Of a DNA stretch of 64,000 nucleotides, positions 1-8,069 are shown one piece after another. The translations under genes and the position numbers were made by a program. Source of the stretch: Pirellula sp. (GTDB lineage Bacteria > Planctomycetota > Planctomycetia > Pirellulales > PNKZ01); contig PNKZ01000010.1 of the NCBI GenBank assembly GCA_013822735.1, positions 143,012 through 207,011 on the forward strand, written 5' to 3'. The notes beneath the pieces are model-generated. The model worked only from the letters and a program-made list of their open reading frames with translations. It was not told the origin of the DNA and did not search any database. Numbering within the stretch: position 1 is the first letter of the stretch; every line of letters starts with the position of its first letter.

Positions 1-1
1 C

Positions 2-679
2 CTGAAGACCGACAAGCTCGACGATCTGCGGGCCGTGGTCGATCGCGGCACGGTGCGCTGGGTGTTCGTCGCCGGCAATTTCGTGCTCGCGCTGAAGAAG
101 GCCGACGGCGAACTCTCCGGCAAGGAATTCTGCATGGGCCTGGCCGAGAAGCCGGAGAACGCCAAGCAGCCGTGGTTTATCGAGCGGAGTCGTGTCGAAC
201 AGGCCAAACAACTGCTGGTCGACGGCCGCGCCAAGGGAATCAAGTTCATCATGCCGGTCGATTTCACGCTGGGCGACGGCACGGTCTCGGCCACGATCGG
301 GCCGGATCAACAACAATTTGACGTCGGCCCCGGCACGTCGCAGCACTTTGCCGACGCCGTGGGGCAGTACATCGACGAATTGAAGACGCGTCCCGCGGGA
401 AGCCCCGCTCCGGCGGCGTTCTACAACGGCGTGCTCGGCATGTTTGAAGACCCTCGCTTCGAGAACGGCACCAAGAACTTCATGCCGCAACTGAAGCGGC
501 TCAAGGACGCGGGCGTCGAGGTCTATATCGGCGGCGGCGAAGGTGGCGCAGCCATGGAGAAGTACGGCAGCAGCGACTGGATTACCCACTGCTTCACGGC
601 CGGCGGCACGGTGCTCAACGCACTCGGCAGCGCCCCGGTGCCGTATCTGCAAGCGCTCTATATGGCGGCGAAGAAGTAA
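2..679 (+). CDS. pgk: Phosphoglycerate kinase-like protein, C-terminal part (5' end outside window)
   Basis: The reading frame is open from base 2, so only the C-terminal half of the protein is present. It follows the phosphoglycerate kinase C-domain: a lysine-rich helix, a PVD strand (IMPVDFTLGDG), an FDVGPGTSQHF segment, FYNGVLGMFE where the family has WNGPMGVFE, then ENGTK and a glycine loop near the end. The family transfers phosphate between 1,3-bisphosphoglycerate and ADP in the cytoplasm. Key loops are altered: the nucleotide loop GGGD(T/S) reads GGGEG, and the usual STGGGA segment reads FTAGGTV. The fold assignment is safe, but kinase activity is not, so this may be a divergent paralogue. 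A hairpin terminator follows directly. Confidence 0.8.
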   Translation: MKTDKLDDLRAVVDRGTVRWVFVAGNFVLALKKADGELSGKEFCMGLAEKPENAKQPWFIERSRVEQAKQLLVDGRAKGIKFIMPVDFTLGDGTVSATIGPDQQQFDVGPGTSQHFADAVGQYIDELKTRPAGSPAPAAFYNGVLGMFEDPRFENGTKNFMPQLKRLKDAGVEVYIGGGEGGAAMEKYGSSDWITHCFTAGGTVLNALGSAPVPYLQALYMAAKK

Positions 680-710
680 CTTCTTGTCGCGAAAGAATTC
701 GTAGGGAACG

Positions 711-746
711 GCGAGCGGCGGGGTTCATTCCCGCCGTTTGCTTTTT
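711..746 (+). terminator. Rho-independent terminator after the pgk-like gene
   Basis: A 12-bp stem (GCGAGCGGCGGG with CCCGCCGTTTGC, two G-U pairs) closes a short TTCATT loop and is followed by TTTTT. It starts 32 bases after the stop codon. Confidence 0.75.
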
Positions 747-756
747 AACGAGGTTC

Positions 757-789
757 GGGCGGCCGGGGCAGAACGAAGTGATGCCCCAG
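757..789. repeat. Interspersed GGGGCAGAA...GCCCCAG palindrome, copy 1
   Basis: GGCCGGGGCAGAACGAAGTG followed by ATGCCCCAG forms a small hairpin (CGGGGCA with TGCCCCAG). A closely similar sequence lies at 4883-4907, also just behind a gene. This suggests an interspersed intergenic repeat family. Confidence 0.5.
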
Positions 790-870
790 ATCCGGCGTGC
801 CTCCAAGAACCGGGGCTTCGCCTTCGGCTCCAGCCCCAGGCGCCCGAGTTTTTTCGTAGCAAGAGGTTCG

Positions 871-1182
871 CTACACCGTCAGCCGACCGCAAAGATCCAC
901 GAGCGCGTCGAGGCGCTGCCTGATCTCGTCTCTCGGGCAGGCCGTAACGCAGGCATCTTCCACGCGCGCCGCGAAGGCGGAGAGCTGCGGATAGCCGTAA
1001 CTGCCGCCCGCCCCTTTCCATTGGTGCGCCACGCGTCGCAGTTCGTTCCAGTTCTCCTGTTCGAACGCTTCGGCCATCGCTCCCAAGCGCTGCGGAATTT
1101 CCGACAGGAACAGCTCGACCAATTCGACCATGTCCGGGTCGCTAGAGAGCGTGGAGCCGATCGTAGCGGTTGCGTCGATCAT
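871..1182 (-). CDS. HPt domain phosphotransfer protein
   Basis: This 103-residue protein is essentially one histidine phosphotransfer domain. The motif AHQWKGAGGSYGYPQL carries the phosphorylatable His at about residue 53, with the family-typical K-G two residues on and a downstream Gly-Leu. Such domains relay phosphate between response-regulator receivers in the cytoplasm. The ATG at 1182 (protein starting MIDATATIGS) is preferred because the longer upstream ORF adds only an unconserved arginine-rich stretch. A receiver-only response regulator is transcribed divergently from 1411, and the two may exchange phosphate. No histidine kinase is in view. Confidence 0.85.
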   Translation of the reverse strand: MIDATATIGSTLSSDPDMVELVELFLSEIPQRLGAMAEAFEQENWNELRRVAHQWKGAGGSYGYPQLSAFAARVEDACVTACPRDEIRQRLDALVDLCGRLTV

Positions 1183-1410
1183 AATACATATCCCACTGGC
1201 GAACGGATCACGTTGAAGCAGAACCGACCGGTATGCAAGGTTAGCTCGCGAGCAATCAGCGGCGTATGTTTTTTTAGGGCGACGCAACGGTTAACCGCAA
1301 TGGGAGCCGTTTTAGCTGCGGTAAACATCAGATTCGGTTGCGTATTGAATGATGCGTCATAGCGTTATGAGTAGATCGCACCCGCACTGAAATACCACAA
1401 GGGCCGTCCT

Positions 1411-1881
1411 ATGTCCGTATCCGGCGTTAATCGCAAGATTCTTCATGTCGACGACGATCCGCAATTGACGCGGGTCGTCGGCCATATGTTGCAACGCAAA
1501 GGGTATGAAGTCGTGGCCCTGAACTCGCCGGAAGCGGCTCTGGCGGAAATCTCGCAACACGGTTATCGCGTGATTCTGCTCGACATCGACATGCCGCGGA
1601 TCGACGGCATCGAATTGCTGCGCCGGATCAAGGAGCACGACGGGGCGATCCAGGTGATCATGCTGACCGGGCTCGTCACGCTGTCGCATGCCATGGCCGC
1701 GTTTCGCTGCGGCGCCGAGGCGTGCTTCTTTAAGCCGCTAGAAGACCTGACGCCGCTCACGGCGGCCATCGATGCGTCGTTTCAAAAAATCGAGCATTGG
1801 TGGAAGGCGTTGCACGATCTCACGATGCAACGCCGCCAAGCCGAAGCCTGTCTGCAAAGCGTCGGCGGCGCGGCGAACTAG
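1411..1881 (+). CDS. Single-domain response regulator (CheY-like receiver)
   Basis: Residues about 8-125 form a receiver domain. The acidic pocket is D14-D15-D16, the phospho-acceptor is D58 in LLDIDMP, the switch Thr is T86 in MLTG, and the conserved Lys is K108 in FFKPL. A helical tail of about 30 residues follows without any DNA-binding or enzymatic output domain. The protein probably works through protein contacts or as a phosphate carrier. It sits head-to-head with an HPt protein gene, with 228 bases between them. The cognate kinase and the output are unknown. Confidence 0.9.
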   Translation: MSVSGVNRKILHVDDDPQLTRVVGHMLQRKGYEVVALNSPEAALAEISQHGYRVILLDIDMPRIDGIELLRRIKEHDGAIQVIMLTGLVTLSHAMAAFRCGAEACFFKPLEDLTPLTAAIDASFQKIEHWWKALHDLTMQRRQAEACLQSVGGAAN

Positions 1882-2288
1882 CGTTGCTCGATACCGCGGC
1901 GGATTTTCCGGCGACTTTCGCCTGAACGGCCGGCGAACTTGCGCGATTGTATCGCCCGGGTAGTTGACGCTCAGTTTTTCGATGCGCGAAGTCGAATACT
2001 TTCTTCTAGTCGTCGGGGCGTGCGTGTGCGACGCACATGTGTGACGCTCTCGCGAACGACATCCGGAAACGTTGATGCCGACTCGACTTACGCATTGCCG
2101 GCCTGGCGCCGCCGCAGGACCCGATCTTCTATCCGGCACGGAACATCCGGCAGATCGCGAACTCTAAAAGCAAAGCCAAGCCGGCTTTGAAATCGCGCCG
2201 ATAACTTGGCTTAGCTGCAGCCGAGAATTTCATCCAATCATCGGCTTGAGTTAGTGTTCGTTTCCCAACAGGAACAGGAGTCCTCCCC
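1882..2288. other. Intergenic region upstream of the Cys-rich protein gene
   Basis: 407 bases without a convincing ORF. Near the 3' end AGCCAAG (2174-2180) can pair with CTTGGCT (2205-2211), a weak hairpin that may lie in the 5' leader of the next gene. I see no clear sigma-70 promoter. Confidence 0.5.
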
Positions 2289-2702
2289 ATGAAGTCGTAT
2301 TTGTTCTCTTTGGTCGCCGTCGCCACTTTCGTCTGTGGTTCGAGCGCCCAAGCCGGTTTGCTTGACCGCATGATGGGTCATGGCAGCTGTGGCGCCCCCG
2401 CTTGCTGCGAAGCGACCTGCGCCGCCGCCGAACCGACGTGTGCTTGTGCCGCCCCGGCTTGTGCCGCTCCGGCTTGCGAACCGTCGTGCGCCGCTGAACC
2501 GTCGTGCGGTTGCGCTCCGGCTTGCGATAGCGGCTGCGGAAAGTGCTGCCGTCCGACCCCGGTCCGCGATTTCCTCGCCGGCCTCCACTGCAAGCTCCAC
2601 AGCCTCTGCCATCGCAACAAGTGCTGCGATAGCGGCTGCTGCGAACCGAGCTGCGAAGCGACCTGCGCCGCTGCCGAACCGGCTTGCGGTTGCGCTCACT
2701 AG
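2289..2702 (+). CDS. Cysteine-rich exported protein
   Basis: 137 residues, 26 of them Cys. A Sec signal peptide (MKSYLFSLVAVATFVCGSSA) is followed by short modules such as GAPACCEATC, EPSCGCAP, SGCGKCC and EPSCEATC, with a middle segment of ordinary composition (TPVRDFLAGLHCKLHSLCH). It matches no enzyme family I recognise. Extracytoplasmic disulfide cross-linking or metal binding would fit the composition, but that is inference. A Shine-Dalgarno (GGAACAGGAG) precedes the ATG and a strong terminator lies 130 bases downstream, as expected for a well-expressed monocistronic gene. A second Cys-rich exported protein is encoded at 8070-8561. Confidence 0.8.
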   Translation: MKSYLFSLVAVATFVCGSSAQAGLLDRMMGHGSCGAPACCEATCAAAEPTCACAAPACAAPACEPSCAAEPSCGCAPACDSGCGKCCRPTPVRDFLAGLHCKLHSLCHRNKCCDSGCCEPSCEATCAAAEPACGCAH

Positions 2703-3109
2703 TTTGCGACTGAGTTTGCGTCCGAGTTTGAGTTAGTATTGCGTCTGAATCAGTTTCTCTAACGATTGGATCTTGCCCCGCGGGAGAGCTGCAGCACCCG
2801 CCTAGCATCCATCCGATGTAGAAAATACTGAGCGGCCCGTTCGAGACTTCCATCGAACGGGCCGCTTCTTTTTTGCGCTCCCGGCGATTTTTCGCGGCCA
2901 TTCTCGGCCCATCGCGGCGCTTCGCCGATCGTCGGCAAAAAACTACTCTGCCGCTGTTTCGCTTCGGCCCGTTCGCGGCGGCCGGAATCCGGCCCGAAGA
3001 TCGCTTGACGCGACGGGCGACGAGCGGACATTCTAGAAGCGTCGCCGGAACACGCGCAGGTCGGGTTTGCCGCCCCGCGCAGGTTCCGCCGTTTCAGGAG
3101 GCTCCTGCG
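2703..3109. other. Intergenic region between the Cys-rich and DUF1598-like genes
   Basis: It holds the terminator at 2831-2874. The ORF continues open upstream of the next gene from 2873, but the stretch before 3110 is arginine-rich without a signal peptide or ribosome site, so I treat it as non-coding. Confidence 0.6.
2831..2874 (+). terminator. Strong Rho-independent terminator
   Basis: A perfect 14-bp stem (AGCGGCCCGTTCGA with TCGAACGGGCCGCT) encloses an 8-base loop and is followed by TCTTTTTT. It ends transcription from the Cys-rich protein gene. Confidence 0.9.
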
Positions 3110-4864
3110 ATGTCGGCCGCACGTCGTTTGTTCGGGATCTTCTGCCTATCGTTCGCGCTCTCGTGCGCGTACCACTCGTTCGCGTATTCCGCCGAGCCGC
3201 GCGACGCCGCCTTTCAGGCGAGCTTGGCCGCCGGCGAATTTTCGACGGCGCTCTCCGCCGCCGAAAAACTTCCTGCTCCGGAGCGAGACGCCGCCTTGCG
3301 CGACTTGGCAACCGCTCAGAGCCGGGTCGGCGCCGGCGGCGCATCGCTCGCCACCGTGGCGACGATTCGCGACGACCGCCTGCGCCAGGACGTGCTCGGA
3401 CAAATGTTCGGCCAGAGCGGCATGTCGGGCAACGACGTTCGCAGCGTCGGCTCCAACAACGCGCAAGGGGGCGGCGTGCAGCCCGACTTTGATTCGCTCA
3501 TCGAACTCATGTCGTCGACCATCGCTCCGGAAACCTGGCGCGAGGCCGGCGGCACGCAAGGAGAAGTGAAATCGCATACGAGCGGCGTGTACGTGGACGC
3601 CCAAGGCGCCATGCGGCCGATTGTGAACGGCGCGGAGCTCGCGCGTCTGGCGGCCTTGCGACGCGACGCGGCCCGCGGCGAGACGACGTCGAACGTTCGT
3701 CGGGCGTCGGCAATGCGCAAAGTTTCGCTCACGCGGCTCGAGCGCGAGTTGCAAATTCGGGCGGCTCAGGGATTGCCGATCGAAGAGGAGCTACAAACGC
3801 TCGCCGGGCTGCAGAAGATTCAATACGTCTTCGTCTATCCGAACACCGGCGACGTGGTGCTGGCCGGACCTGCCGGCGATTGGTACCTCGGCCGCGAAAA
3901 TCGCCGGCTGGCCGTGGAGAACGATCGCCCGGTGGTATTGCTCGACGATCTGATTACGCTGCTGCGCCGCGAGTTTACGTCCGGCGGCGAGTTCGGCTGC
4001 TCCATCGATCCGACCCCGGCAGGCATCGAGCGGCTCACGGCGTTTGTGACCGAGTCGAACAAGAAGCCTCTCGCGCCCGGCGGCCGCCCGAAATGGACCG
4101 ACGAACTCGGCAAGCGGCTCGGCACGCAGAACGTTTCGATCATGGGAATCGATCCGTCGTCGCACGCCGCTCAGGTGCTCGTCGAAGCCGATTACCGTAT
4201 GAAGCTGCTCGGCATCGGCAAGGAAGAGAGCATCGTACAGGTCCCGAGCTATCTGCAGATTATCGCCGACTCGAAGCCGAAGCAGCCGCCGGCCCTCGAC
4301 CTAGTTCGCTGGTGGTTCACGATCAACTACGAAGCATTGCTGACCTCCGCAGAGCACGACGTATACGAACTCCGCGGCTCCGGCGTCAAACTCCTCGGCG
4401 AGAACGAATTTCTCGCGGCACAAGGCCGACGCGTCGCCACCGGGCAAGCGAACACGGCCAACCAGCTGTTCGCCGCGAACTTCACAACTCACTTCGCCGC
4501 GCTGGCCCAAAAGCATCCGATCTACGCGGAACTACAAAACGTCTTCGACCTCGCGCTCGTGGCGGCCGTGCTGAAGCACGACGGCGTTTGCGACCGCATC
4601 CAGTGGCAACGCACGGGCTTTATGAGCCCGGCGGTCTACCAAGCCGAGCAATCGCCCGCGCCGCGGACCGTCGAAACGGTCGCGGCCAGCCGGGAATTGT
4701 CGCGAACGCTGATCATCGCCACGGCGAGCGGCGGCGTGACCGTCGACGTCGCCTCGATCGCACGGCCGGACGCGATGCAGGTCGACGGCCGCGAGCAACT
4801 CACGAAAGTGCGGCAAAGCCAACGCCCCACGAACGTGCCGACCCGCGGCTGGTGGTGGGACTAA
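3110..4864 (+). CDS. Secreted planctomycete protein, DUF1598-like
   Basis: 584 residues. The ATG at 3110 is chosen because CAGGAGG lies just upstream and the protein then opens with a signal peptide (RRLFGIFCLSFALSCAY, cleavage near SAEP). An alanine-rich helical region comes first, then a domain beginning near LIELMSSTIAPETW and continuing through IQYVFVYPNTGDVVLAGPAG, GCSIDPTPAGIERL and RWWFTINYEALL. From memory this order matches planctomycete DUF1598, whose function is unknown. No catalytic motif is apparent. The protein is presumably periplasmic. It is flanked by a terminator upstream and a palindromic repeat downstream, so it is probably transcribed alone. Confidence 0.75.
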   Translation: MSAARRLFGIFCLSFALSCAYHSFAYSAEPRDAAFQASLAAGEFSTALSAAEKLPAPERDAALRDLATAQSRVGAGGASLATVATIRDDRLRQDVLGQMFGQSGMSGNDVRSVGSNNAQGGGVQPDFDSLIELMSSTIAPETWREAGGTQGEVKSHTSGVYVDAQGAMRPIVNGAELARLAALRRDAARGETTSNVRRASAMRKVSLTRLERELQIRAAQGLPIEEELQTLAGLQKIQYVFVYPNTGDVVLAGPAGDWYLGRENRRLAVENDRPVVLLDDLITLLRREFTSGGEFGCSIDPTPAGIERLTAFVTESNKKPLAPGGRPKWTDELGKRLGTQNVSIMGIDPSSHAAQVLVEADYRMKLLGIGKEESIVQVPSYLQIIADSKPKQPPALDLVRWWFTINYEALLTSAEHDVYELRGSGVKLLGENEFLAAQGRRVATGQANTANQLFAANFTTHFAALAQKHPIYAELQNVFDLALVAAVLKHDGVCDRIQWQRTGFMSPAVYQAEQSPAPRTVETVAASRELSRTLIIATASGGVTVDVASIARPDAMQVDGREQLTKVRQSQRPTNVPTRGWWWD

Positions 4865-4882
4865 GCAAGCGCCGGCGACGTC

Positions 4883-4964
4883 GGGTGGCTGGGGCAGAAT
4901 GCCCCAGTTCGTCACGAGAAAACTTTGGCGACACGGGCATCAATTTGTTTTTCCCCGGCCACCC
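4883..4964. repeat. Interspersed GGGGCAGAA...GCCCCAG palindrome, copy 2, inside a larger inverted repeat
   Basis: CTGGGGC and GCCCCAG (4889-4907) form a tight hairpin. GGGTGGCTGGGG (4883-4894) is also the near-perfect inverse (11 of 12) of CCCCGGCCACCC (4953-4964). The element lies between two convergent genes, so it may act as a bidirectional terminator. It is related to 757-789. Confidence 0.55.
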
Positions 4965-4976
4965 AAGGTTGGGCGA

Positions 4977-5933
4977 TCACGAAGTAAAGGCGGCCCGCAT
5001 TTCGGCGAGGAACTTCGGGCAGACTTCGCGCGGGTCTTCGTCCTCTTCGTATTCCAGCACGACGTAGCCGCGGTAACCGGCGTCGCGCAGGATCTTCGCT
5101 ACGCGCGGCATATCGACCGGTTCCTTCTTGGCGGTTTTCCGATCGCCGCGCTGCATCACCACCTTCACCTGAGCGTTGATCGCGTAAGGTGCGATTTGCT
5201 CCAGATCGGCGTAGGGGTCATCGGAGTGGAAGTTGCCCGAGTCGAAGTTGATGCCGAGCCAAGGGCTCTTCACATCCTTGACGAGTTTGAGCAACCCCTT
5301 CGGCTCGGCCGTGAGTCCGCCGTGGTTCTCCAAAGCCAGAAACACGCCATGCTTCCCGGCGTAGTCACAGCATTCTTCAACCGCCGCGACCGCCAACGCG
5401 TGGGCCTGTTCTTCCGTTTGCCCCTTGCGCACGCTGCCGGCGAAAATACGAATGACCGGTGCGCCGAGGATCTCCGCGTAGTCGATCCAGGCCTTCGTGT
5501 AGGCGATCTGCTTGTCGCGGTCGGGGCCTTTGTCGTAAGTAAACTCGTTGCCGACGGCGGTGCCCGTTACGTCGAGGCCGAGTTTGAAGCACAGCGCCTT
5601 GAGCGAACGGAGGTACTCCGGCGTCGGGCTTTCCGGAAAATAATACGAAGTGAGCTCGGTGCCGTCGCAGCCGAAGCGAGCGCAATCGGCGATGAAGTCT
5701 TCGAGCGTAAGCGTCGCTTGCGGGGCGCCTGCAGGTTTCTTGCCGCGCGTGCTCGGCAGGAAATTGCGGTAGCTGTATGCCGCCAAGCTGAACTTAAACT
5801 TCGCTTGGCCGTTGCGCGCGACCGGTTCGACGGCTTGCGCGGCCCGGGGGGCGTTGAACAGTCCGGATAGCGAAAGCCCGGCTGCTGCGGCGGCTGCCGA
5901 GGTGAGAAACCCGCGTCGTTCGATCGAGGCCAT
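4977..5933 (-). CDS. Tat-exported sugar phosphate isomerase/epimerase-like TIM-barrel protein
   Basis: 318 residues. The start at 5933 gives a twin-arginine signal (ERRGFLTSAAAAAAGLSLSG), so the protein is likely exported folded to the periplasm. The rest is a xylose-isomerase-like TIM barrel (AP endonuclease family 2 fold): KFSLAAYSYR at the first strand, GCDGTELTSYYFP, VFLALENHGG with a metal-ligand Glu, and GINFDSGNFHSDDPY with Asp and His ligands. A C-terminal YVVLEYEEDEDP provides a last acidic strand. Planctomycetes carry many such isomerase/epimerase-like proteins whose substrates are unknown. No sugar-catabolic partner is adjacent. The upstream ORF extension is unlikely to be translated. 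Confidence 0.85.
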   Translation of the reverse strand: MASIERRGFLTSAAAAAAGLSLSGLFNAPRAAQAVEPVARNGQAKFKFSLAAYSYRNFLPSTRGKKPAGAPQATLTLEDFIADCARFGCDGTELTSYYFPESPTPEYLRSLKALCFKLGLDVTGTAVGNEFTYDKGPDRDKQIAYTKAWIDYAEILGAPVIRIFAGSVRKGQTEEQAHALAVAAVEECCDYAGKHGVFLALENHGGLTAEPKGLLKLVKDVKSPWLGINFDSGNFHSDDPYADLEQIAPYAINAQVKVVMQRGDRKTAKKEPVDMPRVAKILRDAGYRGYVVLEYEEDEDPREVCPKFLAEMRAAFTS

Positions 5934-6033
5934 GGCTACTGCTCCGGAGCTGCACGTCGGTGAAAAAGGCGATGAGCGATCGCCGCACATTATCACCGCC
6001 CTCGCTGTCGGGCTCAAGCAGGGAAACGCCGGC

Positions 6034-7002
6034 CTATACCCGTGCAACCGACGTCGCCTCGCCGCTCGCCCGTCGACAGAGCAAGGCCTGCCACTGCTCG
6101 GCCGAAACGAACGACAGGCCGCAACAGAACATCGCGGCGCAAAACGGCACGAGACCGGTAAGAACGGCCGTGCCGATCCAAACCGGAATGCTCCAAGCAA
6201 TCAGCAGCGGCCGCGCAGCCCGATTCCAAATCAAAACGGCGAATGCCAAATAAAACAGAATCAGCGACGACGTCCAAACGTTGATGACGTAGGGAAACTG
6301 ATAGAGCCAACGGAGATCGATGAGGCACGACTCCAGGCGGGCGATCAGCCACCAAACGGCGGTGCCGTTCCACCACACCGCGTTGTATTGCAACGTTGCG
6401 CAAAACATCAGGAAGTAAATGAGCGACGTATGAACCTGAATCAACCGGCGACTGATGGTCGCCGAAAACAACGGGGAAGCAACGAGTAAAGAGGGGCTAA
6501 TGGAGCGTCGGCGCCACGCATCAATCGACAAACACGCGCCGCACGGCCCGAAGCAAAGGTAGAACAATAGCAACGCGACCACCGGTTCGCCGACGCTCGT
6601 GAGCATCGGCCCCCGATGGAAGTACGACAGAAACACAACGAGCGACAAGACGGACGTGATCCGCGTCCAAAGGCCGAGCGTAAACGCTGCGAGAATCACC
6701 AAGCCGACGTAGTGCATCGCCTGCAGGGTGCCGGAATCGGCGGCATAGTCGAGATACGAGAACCGCGTCGAAACCTCCGACGGGTAGAGTCGCTCCAGCA
6801 TCGAAACGCTGATGATGCCTTTGGGTCCGAAGTAGCGGAGCAAATCGAAGCTGTACGTGAGAATCATCCAGAACGCGACGGAACCTGCGCCGATCCTCAG
6901 GATGGCCAGCGGCAGCGGCTGCGAAGGGGTGAACCAGAAGCGGTTCCAACCGTCGCCGAAGCTGCGCGCCGTACTACCGATGTATTGCGAAACGGTGCTC
7001 AT
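6034..7002 (-). CDS. HTTM domain integral membrane protein
   Basis: 322 residues with several hydrophobic helices. The N-terminal pattern (FWFTPSQPLPLAILRIGAG), the central SYFHRGPMLTSVGEPVV and the IDAWRRR loop followed by more helices match the HTTM family, distantly related to the membrane part of vitamin-K-dependent gamma-carboxylase. Bacterial members have unknown substrates. The ATG overlaps the stop codon of the gene before it (ATGA at 6999-7002), which indicates translational coupling and a shared complex. It is transcribed with that 287-residue membrane protein. Confidence 0.8.
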   Translation of the reverse strand: MSTVSQYIGSTARSFGDGWNRFWFTPSQPLPLAILRIGAGSVAFWMILTYSFDLLRYFGPKGIISVSMLERLYPSEVSTRFSYLDYAADSGTLQAMHYVGLVILAAFTLGLWTRITSVLSLVVFLSYFHRGPMLTSVGEPVVALLLFYLCFGPCGACLSIDAWRRRSISPSLLVASPLFSATISRRLIQVHTSLIYFLMFCATLQYNAVWWNGTAVWWLIARLESCLIDLRWLYQFPYVINVWTSSLILFYLAFAVLIWNRAARPLLIAWSIPVWIGTAVLTGLVPFCAAMFCCGLSFVSAEQWQALLCRRASGEATSVARV

Positions 7003-7862
7003 GGCGTCCCTCCGGCGGGCGCCGCCGAGCTAGGAATCAAAGGGCTCGGCTTCAATGGTCCGGGAGTTAAAGGACTTGATGCCGGCAAGGTCGAAGCAGG
7101 TGCGCCGGGCGGCGCGGCAGCGGGTGCGGCGGCGCTAGGAGCGGCGGAGTTCGAGGCCGCGCCGACCTTGGATACCACCACGGCCTTGTCTTTCGTGACC
7201 GAAGCCAGCACTTCGTACACTGTCTCAAAATTGCCGGGAGCGTCCCGTTCGATGCTCAACACGCCGGTTCGTTCAAGATCTTGCGGAGCCATCATGTAGT
7301 TGGGAAGCAAACGTCGGCGAAACCGAATCTTCACCGGAGTCGTCTGGGCCAATTCCACGCAGTTGTTTTCGCCGATAATGCGTCGAGCGATCCCTTCGGC
7401 CAGCACGCCGGCGGCATCGTTCTGATTCTCCCCTTCCATACCCGTCACGTGCATGAGCCGCTCCAGGCGACGAAAACGTTGACCATGTAGGTCGTCGCGG
7501 GCCGGAAGTATGACGAGCTTCGTCGAGCCGTCGGCTTGCGGGATGTCGGCCTCGACGAAGAAATCCGTATCGGTAAGGGGATAGGTCGCTTCCGGCGACG
7601 GATCGTAGTAGGTGAGATGGAACATATAGGAAAGGTCCATCCCCAGTAGCTGCAAGTACGGGCGAAGCCCGGGCACCTTACTGCGTAGGTCCTGTTCCAG
7701 TCCGGAAGAGTCGGTTCGCGACTTGATGCCGACGAGCAGGAAGAAGAAGTGAAGGAAGATGAGGTAGGTAATCACACCTCGAACGCCGGGCGACGGCATA
7801 CCGTCCGGCGTCGGGGCAGGTGCCTGGGTATCGGCAGAAGGCATGGAGAGCGCTACTCGCAA
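6999..7862 (-). CDS. Membrane-anchored protein of unknown function, partner of the HTTM protein
   Basis: 287 residues. One membrane helix lies near the N-terminus (VITYLIFLHFFFLLVGI, about residues 30-46). It is followed by a soluble domain with YMFHLTYYDPSPEATYPLTD, VEADIPQADGSTKLVILPARDD and IRFRRRLLPNYMMAPQD, and a Pro/Ala/Ser-rich C-terminal tail of about 60 residues. I recognise no family. An alternative ATG at 7844 (MPSADTQ) would remove six residues. Its stop codon overlaps the HTTM start, so the products are made in step and probably act together at the membrane. Confidence 0.75.
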   Translation of the reverse strand: MRVALSMPSADTQAPAPTPDGMPSPGVRGVITYLIFLHFFFLLVGIKSRTDSSGLEQDLRSKVPGLRPYLQLLGMDLSYMFHLTYYDPSPEATYPLTDTDFFVEADIPQADGSTKLVILPARDDLHGQRFRRLERLMHVTGMEGENQNDAAGVLAEGIARRIIGENNCVELAQTTPVKIRFRRRLLPNYMMAPQDLERTGVLSIERDAPGNFETVYEVLASVTKDKAVVVSKVGAASNSAAPSAAAPAAAPPGAPASTLPASSPLTPGPLKPSPLIPSSAAPAGGTP

Positions 7863-7970
7863 TCAGGCAGTGCAAGGGGGGTAAGTTCGAGAGAGCGGCG
7901 GAACTATCTATCGTAATCAGGGGCGGCGAACTGCCGAAGTTTTTCCCGCTCGGAAACAACGTGCAAAAAA

Positions 7971-8006
7971 GAAAAAGCCGGGCCTCACAAGGAGACCCGG
8001 CTTTTC
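7971..8006 (-). terminator. Rho-independent terminator for the second Cys-rich protein gene
   Basis: A 10-bp stem (AAAAGCCGGG with CCCGGCTTTT) is followed on the minus strand by a T-rich run. It lies about 65 bases behind the stop of the gene at 8070-8561. Confidence 0.85.
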
Positions 8007-8069
8007 GCGGGAATTAGCGACGATCGGCACTCAGGGGTGTGCCGACCGTCGTTTTTTCAGCAGAGACAA

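Noticed and set aside
3880..5067. 395-residue ORF in another frame of the DUF1598-like gene
   Set aside because: Arginine-rich out-of-frame translation. It reads through the downstream repeat and has no recognisable domain.
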